Source: Candidatus Latescibacterota bacterium
GTDB lineage: Bacteria; JAAXHH01
Reading direction: 5' to 3'
Length of the DNA: 64,000 nt
Assembly (NCBI GenBank): GCA_012270975.1
Contig: JAAXHH010000090.1
Coordinates: 1-64,000 of the forward strand
Shown here one piece after another: positions 45,805 through 58,555 of this stretch. Position numbers and translations under genes: made by a program. The first letter of the stretch is position 1. Every line of letters begins with the position of its first letter. The notes beneath the pieces were generated by a model. That model did not search any database. It worked only from the letters and a program-made list of their open reading frames with translations, and had not been told where the DNA came from.

Positions 45805-48303
45805 TTACGCCTCATCCGCGTCGGGTGCATCACCGGATTCATCGGATTCGGAAGAAGCCGAATCATCCGTTTCATCGCCGGGCGTGATCCTGGACACGTC
45901 GATCACCCGGTCTCCCTCGCCCAGGTTGATGAGGCGTACGCCCTGGGTGTTCCGGCCGATGGGACGCAGGTCGCGGACCGGCAAACGAATGACGAGACCG
46001 TTCACGGTGATAATCATCAGTTCGTCTTCGTCGGACACGGCGTGTATCGAGACCACGGAGCCGTTCCGCTCGCTCGTCCGGATGTTGGTTACGCCCTTGC
46101 TGGCCCGGCGGGTCAGGCGATAGTTCTCTATGCCCGTCCGCTTGCCGTACCCGTTTTCGGTAACGGAAAGCAGCGTGCTGTCCCGCCCCGACGCCAGCAT
46201 GCCCACGACGCGGTCTTCGTCCCCGAGCCGGATGCCCCGCACGCCCTGCGCGCCGCGGCCCATGGTGCGGACGTCGCTCTCGTGGAAGCGGACGGCCTGG
46301 CCGTTCCGGCTGGCGATGACGATGTCGTTGTCGCCGTCGGTCAGCAGGGCCTCGATGAGGGCGTCGCCCTCCAGGATGTTCAGCGCCACGATGCCGTTCC
46401 TCCGGGGATTGCCGTAAGCCGAGAGGACCGTCTTCTTCACGAGGCCGTTCCGCGTCACCATCAGGATGTAGTGCTCGTCGTCGAAGGCCCTGATCGGCAG
46501 GAATGCCGCGACGCTTTCCCCCTGACCGAGCTGCAGCAGGTTGACGATGGCCTTGCCGCGGGCCGTGCGGCCAGCCTCCGGGATCTCCCACACCTTGAGC
46601 CAGTAGCATTTGCCGCGGTTCGTGAAGAAAAGGATGTAGGAGTGGGTCGAAGCGGAAAAGAGGTGTTCCACGAAATCCTCTTCCCGGGTCTTCATGCCGG
46701 TGATGCCCTTGCCGCCGCGGTTCTGGCTCCGGTAGGTATCCATGGGCAGGCGCTTTATGTACCCGGCGTGCGAGATGGTGATCACCATCTCCTCGGCGGC
46801 GATCAGGTCCTCGATGCTGAGATCGCCCTCGATGTCGATCAACTCGGTCCGCCGCTCGTCGCCGAAGCGTTCCTTCAGGTCGATCATCTCTTCCTTGATG
46901 ATCAGCATCCGCCGTTCCAGCCGCGAGAGTATGTCCCGGAAGTCGGTGATCCGGGCAACGAGCTCGTTGTACTCTTCCTCGAGCTTGTCCCGCTCCAATC
47001 CGGTCAGGCGCTGCAGGCGCATGTCCAGGATCGCCTCGACCTGGGCCTGCGACAGCCCGAATTCGTCCACCAGGACTTCCATGGCCTCCTCGCCGGTACG
47101 CGACCCCCGGATGATTTCGATCACGCGGTCCACGTTGTCGAGCGCCACGCGCAGGCCCTCGACGATGTGGGCCCGCTGTTCCGCCTTCTCGAGGTCGAAG
47201 GCCGTCCGGCGCACAAGCACCTCGTGGCGGTGGTCGATGAAGTGCTGAATGCATTCCTTGATGTTCAGCACCCGGGGCCGGCCGTCCACGAGTGCCAGCA
47301 TGGTGACGCCGATGGTGGTCTCGAGGGGCGTCATCTTGAAGAGACGGTTGAGTACGATGTTGCCGGGGATGTCCCGCCGCACGTCGATGGCGATGCGCAT
47401 GCCCGACCGGTCGGACTCGTCCCTTATGTCGGTAATGCCCAGCACCTGCTTTTCGCGAACGAGGTCGGCGATCTTCTCGATCAGGCTGGACTTGTTGACC
47501 TTGTAGGGGATCTCCGTGACGACGATGGTTTCCTTCTCGCTCTGTTCATGGACCTCGATCGTCGTGCGGGCGCGCACCTTGATCTTCCCGCGCCCGGTGT
47601 GGAAATACTCGTTTATCGCGTTGCGGCCGTATATGATCGCGCCGGTGGCGAAATCCGGACCCTGGATGTGTCCGGTAAGCTCCCCGATCGTGATCTCCGG
47701 GTTGTCGATCACCGCCACGATCCCGTCCACCACTTCGCCGAGGTTGTGGGAAGGCAGGTTGGAGGCCATGCCCACGCCGATGCCGAGGGATCCGTTGCAG
47801 AGCAGGTTGGGGAACTTCCCGGGCAGCACCGTCGGCTCGTCTTTCGACTCGTCGTAGTTCGGCATGAAGTCGACGGTGTTCTTGTCGATATCCTCCATCA
47901 TCTCGATGGCCAGGCGGGACATTCTGGATTCAGTGTACCGCATGGCGCCCGGCGGATCGCCGTCGATGGAGCCGAAATTCCCCTGGCCGAATACCATGGG
48001 GTAGCGCATGCTGAAAGGCTGGGCCATCCGCGCGAGGGTATCGTACACGGCGAGGTCGCCGTGGGGATGGTAATCGCCTATGGTCTGGCCGACGATCTTG
48101 GCGCATTTCCGCGTGGGACGGCCCGGCGTGAGGTTCAAATCGCGCATGGCCACGAGAATGCGTCGCTGGGACGGCTTGAAACCATCCCGGACGTCCGGAA
48201 TCGCCCGCGACAGGTTCACGCTCATGGAGAAGTCGAGATAGGAGCTCTTCATCTCGTCTTCGATGAAGATCGGCTGGATGTTGTCGTGTTGTTCTACCGC
48301 CAT
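45805..48303 (-). CDS. gyrA: DNA gyrase subunit A
   Basis: 832 residues. The catalytic tyrosine is in AMRYTESRM and the GyrA box in QNRGGKGI, which separates gyrase from topoisomerase IV. It breaks and rejoins DNA with GyrB to introduce negative supercoils. The helix corresponding to the quinolone pocket reads YHPHGDLAVYDT: Leu stands where Escherichia coli has Ser83, while the Asp87 equivalent is kept. Follows gyrB by about 100 bp. Confidence 0.97.
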   Translation of the reverse strand: MAVEQHDNIQPIFIEDEMKSSYLDFSMSVNLSRAIPDVRDGFKPSQRRILVAMRDLNLTPGRPTRKCAKIVGQTIGDYHPHGDLAVYDTLARMAQPFSMRYPMVFGQGNFGSIDGDPPGAMRYTESRMSRLAIEMMEDIDKNTVDFMPNYDESKDEPTVLPGKFPNLLCNGSLGIGVGMASNLPSHNLGEVVDGIVAVIDNPEITIGELTGHIQGPDFATGAIIYGRNAINEYFHTGRGKIKVRARTTIEVHEQSEKETIVVTEIPYKVNKSSLIEKIADLVREKQVLGITDIRDESDRSGMRIAIDVRRDIPGNIVLNRLFKMTPLETTIGVTMLALVDGRPRVLNIKECIQHFIDHRHEVLVRRTAFDLEKAEQRAHIVEGLRVALDNVDRVIEIIRGSRTGEEAMEVLVDEFGLSQAQVEAILDMRLQRLTGLERDKLEEEYNELVARITDFRDILSRLERRMLIIKEEMIDLKERFGDERRTELIDIEGDLSIEDLIAAEEMVITISHAGYIKRLPMDTYRSQNRGGKGITGMKTREEDFVEHLFSASTHSYILFFTNRGKCYWLKVWEIPEAGRTARGKAIVNLLQLGQGESVAAFLPIRAFDDEHYILMVTRNGLVKKTVLSAYGNPRRNGIVALNILEGDALIEALLTDGDNDIVIASRNGQAVRFHESDVRTMGRGAQGVRGIRLGDEDRVVGMLASGRDSTLLSVTENGYGKRTGIENYRLTRRASKGVTNIRTSERNGSVVSIHAVSDEDELMIITVNGLVIRLPVRDLRPIGRNTQGVRLINLGEGDRVIDVSRITPGDETDDSASSESDESGDAPDADEA

Positions 48304-48400
48304 GCTTTCCCCTTGAACGTGTTATCCCGTTTGCGGTTGATGGTTATTCGCGGTATCCGGCGGTCCGCTTGGCCCGCCCATGTGCGACAGGGGCCGCGGG

Positions 48401-51144
<2,744 letters not shown>

Positions 51145-51153
51145 GCCCGAACC

Positions 51154-52269
51154 TCAGTCCCAGGGTGTCACGGCGCCGTCGTGGACGCGGAACCGGGTGA
51201 TCCCCTGCCGGTAGTCCCCGATATCGCTCTCCTTGGCCGTCGTAATAAAGGTCTGGCCGTAGGTGGGGACCATTTCCATCAGGCGCCCCGTCCTGGCGGC
51301 GTCGATCTCCGCGAATATGTCGTCCAACAACAGCAGCGGCGGCACCTGCAACTGGTGCCAGAGAAAACGGGCTTCCGCCAGCTTCAGGGCCGTCGCCGCC
51401 GTCTTGTGCTGCCCCTGCGATCCATAGGCCTGCAACGAGACCCCGTTCATGCGGATGGCCAGGTCGTCCCGGTGCGGCCCCACTTCCGTCACGCCCCGCG
51501 CCCTTTCCCGGGGCCCGCTCCGGTCCAGCGCCTCCTGGAAGGACTCTTCGATGTCGCCGGGGTCCTCGCATTCGAAAGACGGCGCATAGTCCAGTTCGAG
51601 CACCTCGTCGTCGCCGCTGATCTCGGCGTGAACCCGCCGTGCTTCTTCCTTCAGGGCCGCGACGACATCGGCCCGCTTTCTCATGATGCGACTGCCCAGG
51701 GCGACCAGCGGCGCGTTCCAGACCTCCAGGTCCGGCGCCATTTCCGGGCTCTCCCGGTGCTGATGCGCGCGCAGCGCCTCGTTGCGCTGCCGGACCACCC
51801 GCCTGTAGTCCTGCAACGTGGCGAGATACGCCGCGTTGGACTGCGAGATGGCGATGTCGAGAAAACGGCGGCGCGAGTTCGGCGAACCCTGGACCAGCCT
51901 CCGGTCGTCCGGCGAAATCACCACCGCGGCCATGATGCCGTACAGGTCCGACAGGTTCCGCTGGGGCGACTCGTTTACGAATACCTTCTTGCCCGTGTGA
52001 CGGCCGTATCTGATCTGTACCTCGACCTCCCTGCCTTCCGCGGACTGCCCCTGCCCCTGTATCAGGAAGTGGTCCGCGCCCATTCGGACGAGCTCCCTGT
52101 CCTGCGCCTCGCGGCAGGACCGGGCCACGCATAGGTAATAGACCGCCTCCAGGAGGTTGGTTTTGCCTTGTCCGTTCGTCCCGATAAAAACGTTCGTTTG
52201 ATGATCACAGGTCAGCGCCAGGGAGGTGTAATTCCTGTAATGACTAAGGGACAGCCGCTTTAGATGCAC
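51154..52269 (-). CDS. recF: DNA replication/repair protein RecF
   Basis: 371 residues. Opens MHLKRLSLSHYRNYTSLAL; Walker A FIGTNGQGKTNLLEAVYYL; ABC-type signature YGSQGQHKTAATALK; Walker B LLLLDDIFAEID. SMC-like ATPase that loads RecA at gaps with RecO/RecR. Starts 4 bp after the dnaN stop. Confidence 0.97.
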   Translation of the reverse strand: MHLKRLSLSHYRNYTSLALTCDHQTNVFIGTNGQGKTNLLEAVYYLCVARSCREAQDRELVRMGADHFLIQGQGQSAEGREVEVQIRYGRHTGKKVFVNESPQRNLSDLYGIMAAVVISPDDRRLVQGSPNSRRRFLDIAISQSNAAYLATLQDYRRVVRQRNEALRAHQHRESPEMAPDLEVWNAPLVALGSRIMRKRADVVAALKEEARRVHAEISGDDEVLELDYAPSFECEDPGDIEESFQEALDRSGPRERARGVTEVGPHRDDLAIRMNGVSLQAYGSQGQHKTAATALKLAEARFLWHQLQVPPLLLLDDIFAEIDAARTGRLMEMVPTYGQTFITTAKESDIGDYRQGITRFRVHDGAVTPWD

Positions 52270-52273
52270 CTTG

Positions 52274-53404
52274 TCAGCTTTCCACGTCGGTAAGTCTCAA
52301 GGCCATGATCAGGCACTGGTAGTCCTCGCCTTCCGACTCTTCCTCGGAAGGGGTGATGATCCCGGCACTGACGGGTGAATCGAGTTTGAAGACCACGTCT
52401 TCGCTTTCTATCCGCTCCACGACGTCGAGCAGGTAGCGGAAATCGTAGGCCGTATCCATGGCGTCGCCTTCGTATTCGGCCGGCACTTCCTCGCGGGCCT
52501 CGCCGCCGATATCGTGGCTGGACGAACTGAGTTCGATGAATCCCGGCCGGGCCGAATACCTGATCTGCCGTGTGGTTGCGTTGGACAGGACGGACACGCG
52601 GCGCACGGCGCTTTCCAGGACCTCGCGGTTCACCTTGACGATCTTGTCGTTTCCGCTCGGGATGACCCGCTCGTAGTCGGGATAGGTCGCTTCGATCAGC
52701 CTTGCGTACAACTGGGCGTTCTCCAGGTCGAACACGACGTGATTTTCCCCGATCGTTATGCGGGAAGGCGCGTCCGATTCCCCGATGAGCCTCGAAAGGT
52801 TGTTCAGGGCCTTCGGGGGCACGATGATTCCTTCGGTGACCGTATCGTCGACTTCGCAGGGGAGGGTCGTCTTGGCCAGCCGGTGGGCGTCCGTGGCGAC
52901 CATCCGCACGGATCCGCCGCCTATGCGCAGGAAGGCGCCCCACAGGCTGGGGTGCGTCTCGTCCTTCGATACCGCGTACACCGTCTTTCGGATCAGGCGC
53001 TGCAGGGATGACGCCGGAATCGTTGTCGTCTGATCAGAAGATACATCCGGAAGGGCCGGATACTCCTCCTTGTCAATGCCTACCAGGCGAAATACCCCCC
53101 GGTCGCACCGGACGACCACCTTGACGCCGTCCACCTCGATTTCCACGGGCGCATCGGGCAGCTCGCGCACCATCTCCGCGAATTTCCTGCCCAGCACCGT
53201 AATCGATCCCCCTTCCGTGATCTGGGCGGGAATCCTGGTCACGATGGATATATCCAGATCGGTGGCCCCGATGGTCACGTGACCGTCTTCCGTCTCCAGC
53301 AGCATGTTGGACAGGATGGGCAGGGTAGTCTTGGGTGGTACGACATTCAGGACAGTCTGTATACCGCTCATCAGCGTGGAACTGGCCGGTATGGTAATCT
53401 TCAC
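52274..53404 (-). CDS. dnaN: DNA polymerase III beta sliding clamp
   Basis: 376 residues from GTG 53404, with AGGAG 7-8 nt upstream; this gives the normal opening MKITIPASSTLMSGIQTVLN. Three clamp domains. The C-terminus has an acidic insertion (EEESEGEDY) just before the usual terminal MALRL strand. It ties polymerase III to DNA. First gene after oriC, coupled to recF. Confidence 0.96.
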   Translation of the reverse strand: MKITIPASSTLMSGIQTVLNVVPPKTTLPILSNMLLETEDGHVTIGATDLDISIVTRIPAQITEGGSITVLGRKFAEMVRELPDAPVEIEVDGVKVVVRCDRGVFRLVGIDKEEYPALPDVSSDQTTTIPASSLQRLIRKTVYAVSKDETHPSLWGAFLRIGGGSVRMVATDAHRLAKTTLPCEVDDTVTEGIIVPPKALNNLSRLIGESDAPSRITIGENHVVFDLENAQLYARLIEATYPDYERVIPSGNDKIVKVNREVLESAVRRVSVLSNATTRQIRYSARPGFIELSSSSHDIGGEAREEVPAEYEGDAMDTAYDFRYLLDVVERIESEDVVFKLDSPVSAGIITPSEEESEGEDYQCLIMALRLTDVES

Positions 53405-53760
53405 GGAGTACTCCTTTGGGCAATCGGCACCGGTTGCCTTGCCCGGTCCGGAGCGCAAGGAACGCTGCGGGGGTGGGTTGATGTACAGTAACCCGTTACA
53501 ACTATTGAATATAATAAAGAAAGGGGGGCGGGTCGCGCAAGGGATTTGTGAGGTAAAAACTACTTCATATTGTAGAAAGAGGCAAGGGCACGCCGCAAAC
53601 GTACTATATATAGTGTATTTTAGATAGAATATATAAAACTAATAATACTAATATACTATGTGGATATGTTGATATCGGACGGTTTTTCTATTTAAACACA
53701 TATATAATAACAACTTACACCGAAATCGCGATGTGGAAAAAGAAGGGCCTAAACAGATGT

Positions 53761-53779
53761 TTATCCACAATTATCCACA
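53761..53779 (+). promoter_or_regulatory. Two tandem perfect DnaA boxes
   Basis: TTATCCACA twice with one base between, next to the AT-rich tract on its left, as expected for boxes that load DnaA toward the unwinding element. Confidence 0.9.
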
Positions 53780-54061
53780 TACTAGAACCCGGACAGTCCA
53801 AAACGCGTGATTATACACATAACATCGACACCTTTTAAGCCTGTTTCCCCCGGGCTATCCACATTATAACCACACCCGGATGTACACGTTCGGGGAGTGA
53901 ATGGACGCGACGCCGGATCGAGGTCGTTTCGTGCCCTATTGGGGCTCATTTTCCACATCGATGTCTGATAACGAAGGTGGACAGGTGTGGATACATTGGA
54001 TATACAGTACGCAACATATTGCCACAAAGGAGGTTACATAAACCGAATCTTGTTAACAAAA

Positions 54062-54087
54062 TGTGGATAACATTGGTGTTATCCACA
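54062..54087. promoter_or_regulatory. Inverted pair of perfect DnaA boxes
   Basis: TGTGGATAA at 54062-54070 faces TTATCCACA at 54079-54087 with an 8-bp gap, about 50 bp from the dnaA stop. Confidence 0.9.
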
Positions 54088-54138
54088 ACGTGGCGTCTCC
54101 GTTACGGCGGGGAAGGCGTAACCGAACAGCTGGCGGGC

Positions 54139-55536
54139 TTACAGCAGCGAATTCCTGATTTTATCGAGGTCGTCCTGCAGGTGCTCGTCGTTCAGCAGCA
54201 GTTTCTTGATCGTCTGGCAGGCGTGTATAACGGTCGTATGGTCTCTCTTGCCGAAAATCGCCCCTATGTCCTTGAGGGACGAGCGGGTCATGTCCCGGCA
54301 AAGGAACATGGCGATCTGGCGGGCCGTCACCACGTGCTTTTTCCGGGTCTTCGCGGCGAGATCCTCGACGGACACGTCGTAGTGCCGGGCTACCGCCTTC
54401 TGTATATCCTCAATACCCGCGGCCCGCTGTTTTCTGCGGATCTTGTTGCTCAGCACCCGTTTCGCCACTTCGATGGTGATGTCGCAATGGCTCAGCGACG
54501 CATAGGCCAGCAGGCTGAGCACGGCGCCTTCCAGTTCCCGTATGTTCGAAGCGACCCGGTCGGCGATATAGGCGATGACGTCCGGGCTCAGCGAAAGGCC
54601 GTCCTTGTCCGCCTTCTTATGCAGAATGGCTTCCCTTGTTTCGTAGTCGGGCGGCTTCATGTCTGCGAGCAGCCCCCACTCGAACCGGGAAACCAGGCGT
54701 TCCTCCAGGCCTGAAAGCTCCTTCGGGATCCGGTCGCTGGTGAGGACGATCTGCTTGCCCTTCTGCCGCAGCACGTCGAAGGTGTGGAAGAACTCCTCCT
54801 GGGTGCGGTCCTTGTGCCCCTTGCAGAAGAACTGGATGTCGTCCACGATGAGCAGGTCGACGTTTCGGTAGGTCTGCGCGAACTCCTTCGTCTTTTTTTC
54901 CTGTATGGACTCGATGAATTCGCTGTAGAAGATTTCCGACGTGACGTACCGTACGCGGTCGACGGTCCCGAGCTGCTTAGACTCATGGGCGATCGCCTGT
55001 GCCAGATGGGTCTTGCCCAGGCCGACGCCGCCGTAGATCACCAGGGGATTGAAGGTCTGCTGGCCCGGGGATTTTACCACGGCCAGGGAGGCCGCGTGGG
55101 CGAAGTCGTTGCACTCCCCCACGACGAAGTTCTCGAAGGTATAGTTGTCGTAGAGGATATCGGTTTCCTCTACGTCCCCTGCCTGCTGTTCCTGGCCGGC
55201 CTGGGCCGCCTGGCCTTCCCGGTCCGGACCAGGTGGACCGTAGGAGGGCAGATCGGTAAGCACAGGGACGATCTGTGAATTCCCTTCGAAAATATGGTAG
55301 TCTATGGAGACCTGGCGGCCGAGATGGGTCGTCACGACCTGGCTGATCTTGTCGTGAAACCGCTTCAGCATCCGCTCGCCGGAGAACGGGTTCGGCACCT
55401 CGATGGTGAATTTATCCGGGGTTACGTCATGGCCCTTGGTCCGTTCGAACCAGGTCGCGAACGTCTGCGCGGGCATCATGCCCCTCAGTTCCGACAGACA
55501 CACCGACCAGAGCTGTGCAGGATCTTCCTGCTTCAT
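54139..55536 (-). CDS. dnaA: Chromosomal replication initiator DnaA
   Basis: 465 residues. N-terminal DnaB-interaction domain I, a short linker rich in Gln/Gly/Ala (about 95-125), AAA+ domain with Walker A GGVGLGKTHL and Walker B LLIVDDIQFF, and the C-terminal DNA-binding signature FGKRDHTTVIHAC. It binds the boxes at 53.6-54.1 kb and melts the origin. AAGG lies 9 nt before ATG. Confidence 0.98.
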   Translation of the reverse strand: MKQEDPAQLWSVCLSELRGMMPAQTFATWFERTKGHDVTPDKFTIEVPNPFSGERMLKRFHDKISQVVTTHLGRQVSIDYHIFEGNSQIVPVLTDLPSYGPPGPDREGQAAQAGQEQQAGDVEETDILYDNYTFENFVVGECNDFAHAASLAVVKSPGQQTFNPLVIYGGVGLGKTHLAQAIAHESKQLGTVDRVRYVTSEIFYSEFIESIQEKKTKEFAQTYRNVDLLIVDDIQFFCKGHKDRTQEEFFHTFDVLRQKGKQIVLTSDRIPKELSGLEERLVSRFEWGLLADMKPPDYETREAILHKKADKDGLSLSPDVIAYIADRVASNIRELEGAVLSLLAYASLSHCDITIEVAKRVLSNKIRRKQRAAGIEDIQKAVARHYDVSVEDLAAKTRKKHVVTARQIAMFLCRDMTRSSLKDIGAIFGKRDHTTVIHACQTIKKLLLNDEHLQDDLDKIRNSLL

Positions 55537-55877
55537 TGGGTATTACCTTGTCTGCCCAGGGGGCCGAAACATCGGGGGGCGGACCGGGAAATCCCGGGCC
55601 GAAAACATGCGCGTACACTCGCATGCAACATGCTAAATAATTGTAATTACTACATTTAAGAGGTAATTAGGTACGACAACAAATCCACGGAAGGCGGAAA
55701 CGTTGCGGGTAGTATCTTCATCTTAGTATGTATGGTGAGCGGGGTGCTGTCAAGAGAATATCTCGAAAAGATTTGCACCGCTGGAATGAACTAAAACCAC
55801 TTGACAAAATCGGGCTCTCAAAGTAATATAGAGGGCTGTTTTTTACATGAAAAGCTTGATAATCCGGAGAGTGACAG
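55537..55877. other. Divergent dnaA / rpmH promoter region
   Basis: 341 bp without a gene apart from promoters. A clear plus-strand promoter lies at 55801-55829. The dnaA promoter is probably in the AT-rich part 55625-55680, but no confident hexamer pair can be named. No perfect DnaA box was seen here. Confidence 0.55.
55801..55829 (+). promoter_or_regulatory. Promoter of the rpmH-rnpA operon
   Basis: TTGACA at 55801-55806, a 17-nt spacer and TAATAT at 55824-55829, about 50 bp before rpmH. Confidence 0.85.
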
Positions 55878-56012
55878 ATGAAGCGGACCTTTCAGCCGAG
55901 CAACCTGAAGCGGCACCGCAGGCACGGATTTCGTCGAAGGATGAGCACCAAGGCGGGGCGTCTGATCCTGAACCGCCGCCGCGCCAAGGGAAGGACCCGC
56001 GTTGCCGTTTAG
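55878..56012 (+). CDS. rpmH: 50S ribosomal protein L34
   Basis: 44 residues, the usual size: [18 protein letters not shown] at the start, then [17 protein letters not shown]. Highly basic. Ribosomal large-subunit protein, always next to rnpA near oriC. Confidence 0.98.
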   Translation: MKRTFQPSNLKRHRRHGFRRRMSTKAGRLILNRRRAKGRTRVAV

Positions 56013-56044
56013 GCCGCGCCGGATCGCCGCAGGACCGATGCACC

Positions 56045-56416
56045 ATGGCCGCCGGTTCCCGACGTTTTCCTCACGACGAACGCATGCGACACCGGTGGGA
56101 GTTCGAGCGGGTGAGGAAAAGCGGATTGACCGTCAGGGGACGCTCGATGATCCTTTCCCTGGCTTCCTCACCGGACCGGCTCGGGCGCCGGGTCGGCTTC
56201 ATCGTGACCAGGCGCTACGGTGGCGCCGTCGAGCGCAACCTGGTTCGCCGGAGAATGCGGGAGATCTACCGGCTTAACAGGGACCGCCTGAAGCGCGGGG
56301 TGCACCTGGTGCTCATCGCCCGCACTCCCAGGCAGGAAGCTACGTACCGCCAGATGAATGAAGAGTTTCTTTCCCTCTACCATACCGCGGTGACACGTTT
56401 ATGTGGAAAAGGCTGA
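56045..56416 (+). CDS. rnpA: Ribonuclease P protein component
   Basis: 123 residues from ATG 56045. RnpA features: [40 protein letters not shown] and the RNR signature [13 protein letters not shown]. Protein subunit that helps the RNA enzyme mature tRNA 5' ends. The open frame runs back to 55847 through rpmH, but that part is shadow. Overlaps yidD by 16 bp. Confidence 0.95.
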   Translation: MAAGSRRFPHDERMRHRWEFERVRKSGLTVRGRSMILSLASSPDRLGRRVGFIVTRRYGGAVERNLVRRRMREIYRLNRDRLKRGVHLVLIARTPRQEATYRQMNEEFLSLYHTAVTRLCGKG

Positions 56417-56709
56417 CCGCGGCGATCGCAACCACGCTCGCATGGGTCGTCCGCGGATATCAACTGGCAGTATCCCCGTTCCTTCCGCCAAGCTGCAGGT
56501 TTACCCCCACCTGTTCCAATTACACCATCGAAGCGCTGGAACGGCGAGGCCCGTTCGCTGGATCCTACCTGGCCGTTCGGCGGCTGTTGCGCTGTCATCC
56601 CTTTCACCCTGGCGGATACGATCCGGTAGAGCGACCGGCCAGCCAGCCCGGCCCGGTTGGTCCGGGCGGATCAGGCGGCCCGGGCGGCCCAGGCGGCTCA
56701 CACGAATAG
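56401..56709 (+). CDS. yidD: Membrane protein insertion efficiency factor YidD
   Basis: 102 residues. Family motifs [20 protein letters not shown] and [20 protein letters not shown], then [12 protein letters not shown]. The last 25 residues are a Gly/Pro/Ser-rich tail not typical of YidD. Helps YidC insert membrane proteins; standard position between rnpA and yidC. Confidence 0.95.
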   Translation: MWKRLTAAIATTLAWVVRGYQLAVSPFLPPSCRFTPTCSNYTIEALERRGPFAGSYLAVRRLLRCHPFHPGGYDPVERPASQPGPVGPGGSGGPGGPGGSHE

Positions 56710-56748
56710 CCGCATCCCACGGCTTACAACCCTGGAATCTCATCAACA

Positions 56749-58515
56749 ATGGAAAAACGGGTACTCGGCGCCTTCGGCCTCATCATCCTGACCTGGATCG
56801 GATATTACTACATTATATACCCCATGTACGCGCCTCCGCGTCCGCCCCCCGTCGACCGGACGTTTACGCCGGAACAGGAGAGAGACTTCCCGCAGGTAGA
56901 TGATCCCGCGGGGACCTACTCGACAGGCGAGGCCGCCGAGCCCACCTACGATACCTCGGCGGACGCGTTCGAGCCCGCGCCGGCACGGACCCCGGCAGCC
57001 CGAACCGAGAGCAGCACCCGAAGGGACTTGACCGCGGACAGTTGGGACCGCTCCGAACGCGTATTGTTCCTCCCCCCAGTCGAAGGCGCCCCTGAACCGC
57101 GCGAAATCGTCGTTGAAAACCAGAACTTCCGTGGCGTGATCAGCACGCTGGGCGGAGTCATAACCAGTTGGAAAATAAAAGGTTATCGGGGTATCGGCGG
57201 GGAAGACGTGGAACTCATTCCTCCCGACCGCGAAACGGGTCCCGACATCATTCTCACGACGGAGCGGGGACCGCGCAGCACCCGGGCCCTGCGGTTTGCG
57301 GCGGACCGCGACGCGGTCGTGCTCGGTCCCGGACAGATCACGGGATCGGTGACGCTCACGGCCGATACGCCCGGGGGACTGACCATTACCAAGGTATTCG
57401 CAATCAACCGGGACGACTACGCCGTGGACCTCCAGGTGAGGATCGCCGGCGGAGAGAACCTTGCCCTGGGCAGCAAGTATTACCTCCGGTGGGGCGGCGG
57501 GATCAACGTGACGGAGAAGGACTGGGACCAGGACCTGTACGCTTTCCGGGGGTTCGCCTCGCTCAACGACACCGTGATCGATGAAGACCTCGGGACCGAG
57601 TTCGAAGATCCGCGGCCCGAGACAACGGGAGAAACCCACTGGGTCGGGGTCCGCAGCAAGTATTTCTTCACCGCCATAGTACCCGTGGACCGGAAGGCCA
57701 GGGGCTACCGGCTGAACGGCCGGCCTGTGCAGCGCGCGCAATACGACGACCGGCAGATCGCCGCGGAACTGTCCATGGGACTCGCCTCCCCGCTCACGGA
57801 CAACTTCCTCCTCTACCTGGGACCGGTCCACTACGACACGCTGGAGCAATACGGATACGGCCTCGAGGGCGCCGTCGATCTCGGGTGGACGATCATTCAG
57901 CCCATCAGCAGGATCACGCTCATTTCGCTGGTCTGGCTGCATCAGTTCATTTCCAATTACGGCATCGTGATCATCGTGCTGTCCATCATCGTGAAAATTC
58001 TGCTCTTTCCCCTGACCCACAAGAGCATGAAGGCCACGCAGGGCATGGCCGCGCTCCAGCCGAAGATGGAATCGCTCAAGGAAAAGTTCAAAAACGATTC
58101 GACCAAACTGAACCAGGAGATGATGAAGCTGTACCGGGAAGCGGGGGTAAATCCCCTGGGCGGATGCCTGCCCCTGCTGCTGCAGATGCCGATCCTCATC
58201 GCGCTCTATACCATCTTCAGCAGCACGATAGAACTGCGGGACGCGCCCTTCGTCGGATGGATCCAGGACCTGTCCCTCAGGGATCCGTACTACGTGCTGC
58301 CTGTCCTCATGGCGGCCACGATGCTGATCCAGTCCAAGATGACGATGAAGGACCCCCGGCAGGCCATGTTCGTCTACATCATGCCCGCCGTGCTGTTCTT
58401 CATCATGATGAACCTGCCTTCCGGCCTGATCCTGTACTGGACCATGATCAACGTGCTGACCATCGTGCAGCAGGCGATACAGAACCGTTTTTTCCCGGTT
58501 CAGCCCGCAAAGTGA
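56749..58515 (+). CDS. yidC: Membrane protein insertase YidC
   Basis: 588 residues, Gram-negative type: an N-terminal span, a large periplasmic beta-domain (about 75-360) and the conserved five-span core with KSMKATQGMAALQPKMESLK and GGCLPLLLQMPILIALYTIF. Inserts and folds inner-membrane proteins alone or with Sec. Confidence 0.97.
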   Translation: MEKRVLGAFGLIILTWIGYYYIIYPMYAPPRPPPVDRTFTPEQERDFPQVDDPAGTYSTGEAAEPTYDTSADAFEPAPARTPAARTESSTRRDLTADSWDRSERVLFLPPVEGAPEPREIVVENQNFRGVISTLGGVITSWKIKGYRGIGGEDVELIPPDRETGPDIILTTERGPRSTRALRFAADRDAVVLGPGQITGSVTLTADTPGGLTITKVFAINRDDYAVDLQVRIAGGENLALGSKYYLRWGGGINVTEKDWDQDLYAFRGFASLNDTVIDEDLGTEFEDPRPETTGETHWVGVRSKYFFTAIVPVDRKARGYRLNGRPVQRAQYDDRQIAAELSMGLASPLTDNFLLYLGPVHYDTLEQYGYGLEGAVDLGWTIIQPISRITLISLVWLHQFISNYGIVIIVLSIIVKILLFPLTHKSMKATQGMAALQPKMESLKEKFKNDSTKLNQEMMKLYREAGVNPLGGCLPLLLQMPILIALYTIFSSTIELRDAPFVGWIQDLSLRDPYYVLPVLMAATMLIQSKMTMKDPRQAMFVYIMPAVLFFIMMNLPSGLILYWTMINVLTIVQQAIQNRFFPVQPAK

Positions 58516-58555
58516 CGCAGTCCCTGTCGCAGGGACCGCACGCCTCGATAATCCC

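Larger units (their letters stand above)
53405..54138. promoter_or_regulatory. oriC: Chromosomal replication origin (oriC) between dnaN and dnaA
   Basis: 734 bp without genes and far more AT-rich than the rest. Perfect DnaA boxes TTATCCACA at 53761-53769, 53771-53779 and 54079-54087, and reversed at 54062-54070. One- or two-mismatch boxes at 53659-53667, 53732-53740, 53811-53819, 53855-53863, 53949-53957 and 53986-53994. The AT-rich stretches 53602-53658 and 53683-53717 are the likely unwinding element. The dnaN promoter should also lie here. Confidence 0.93.
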
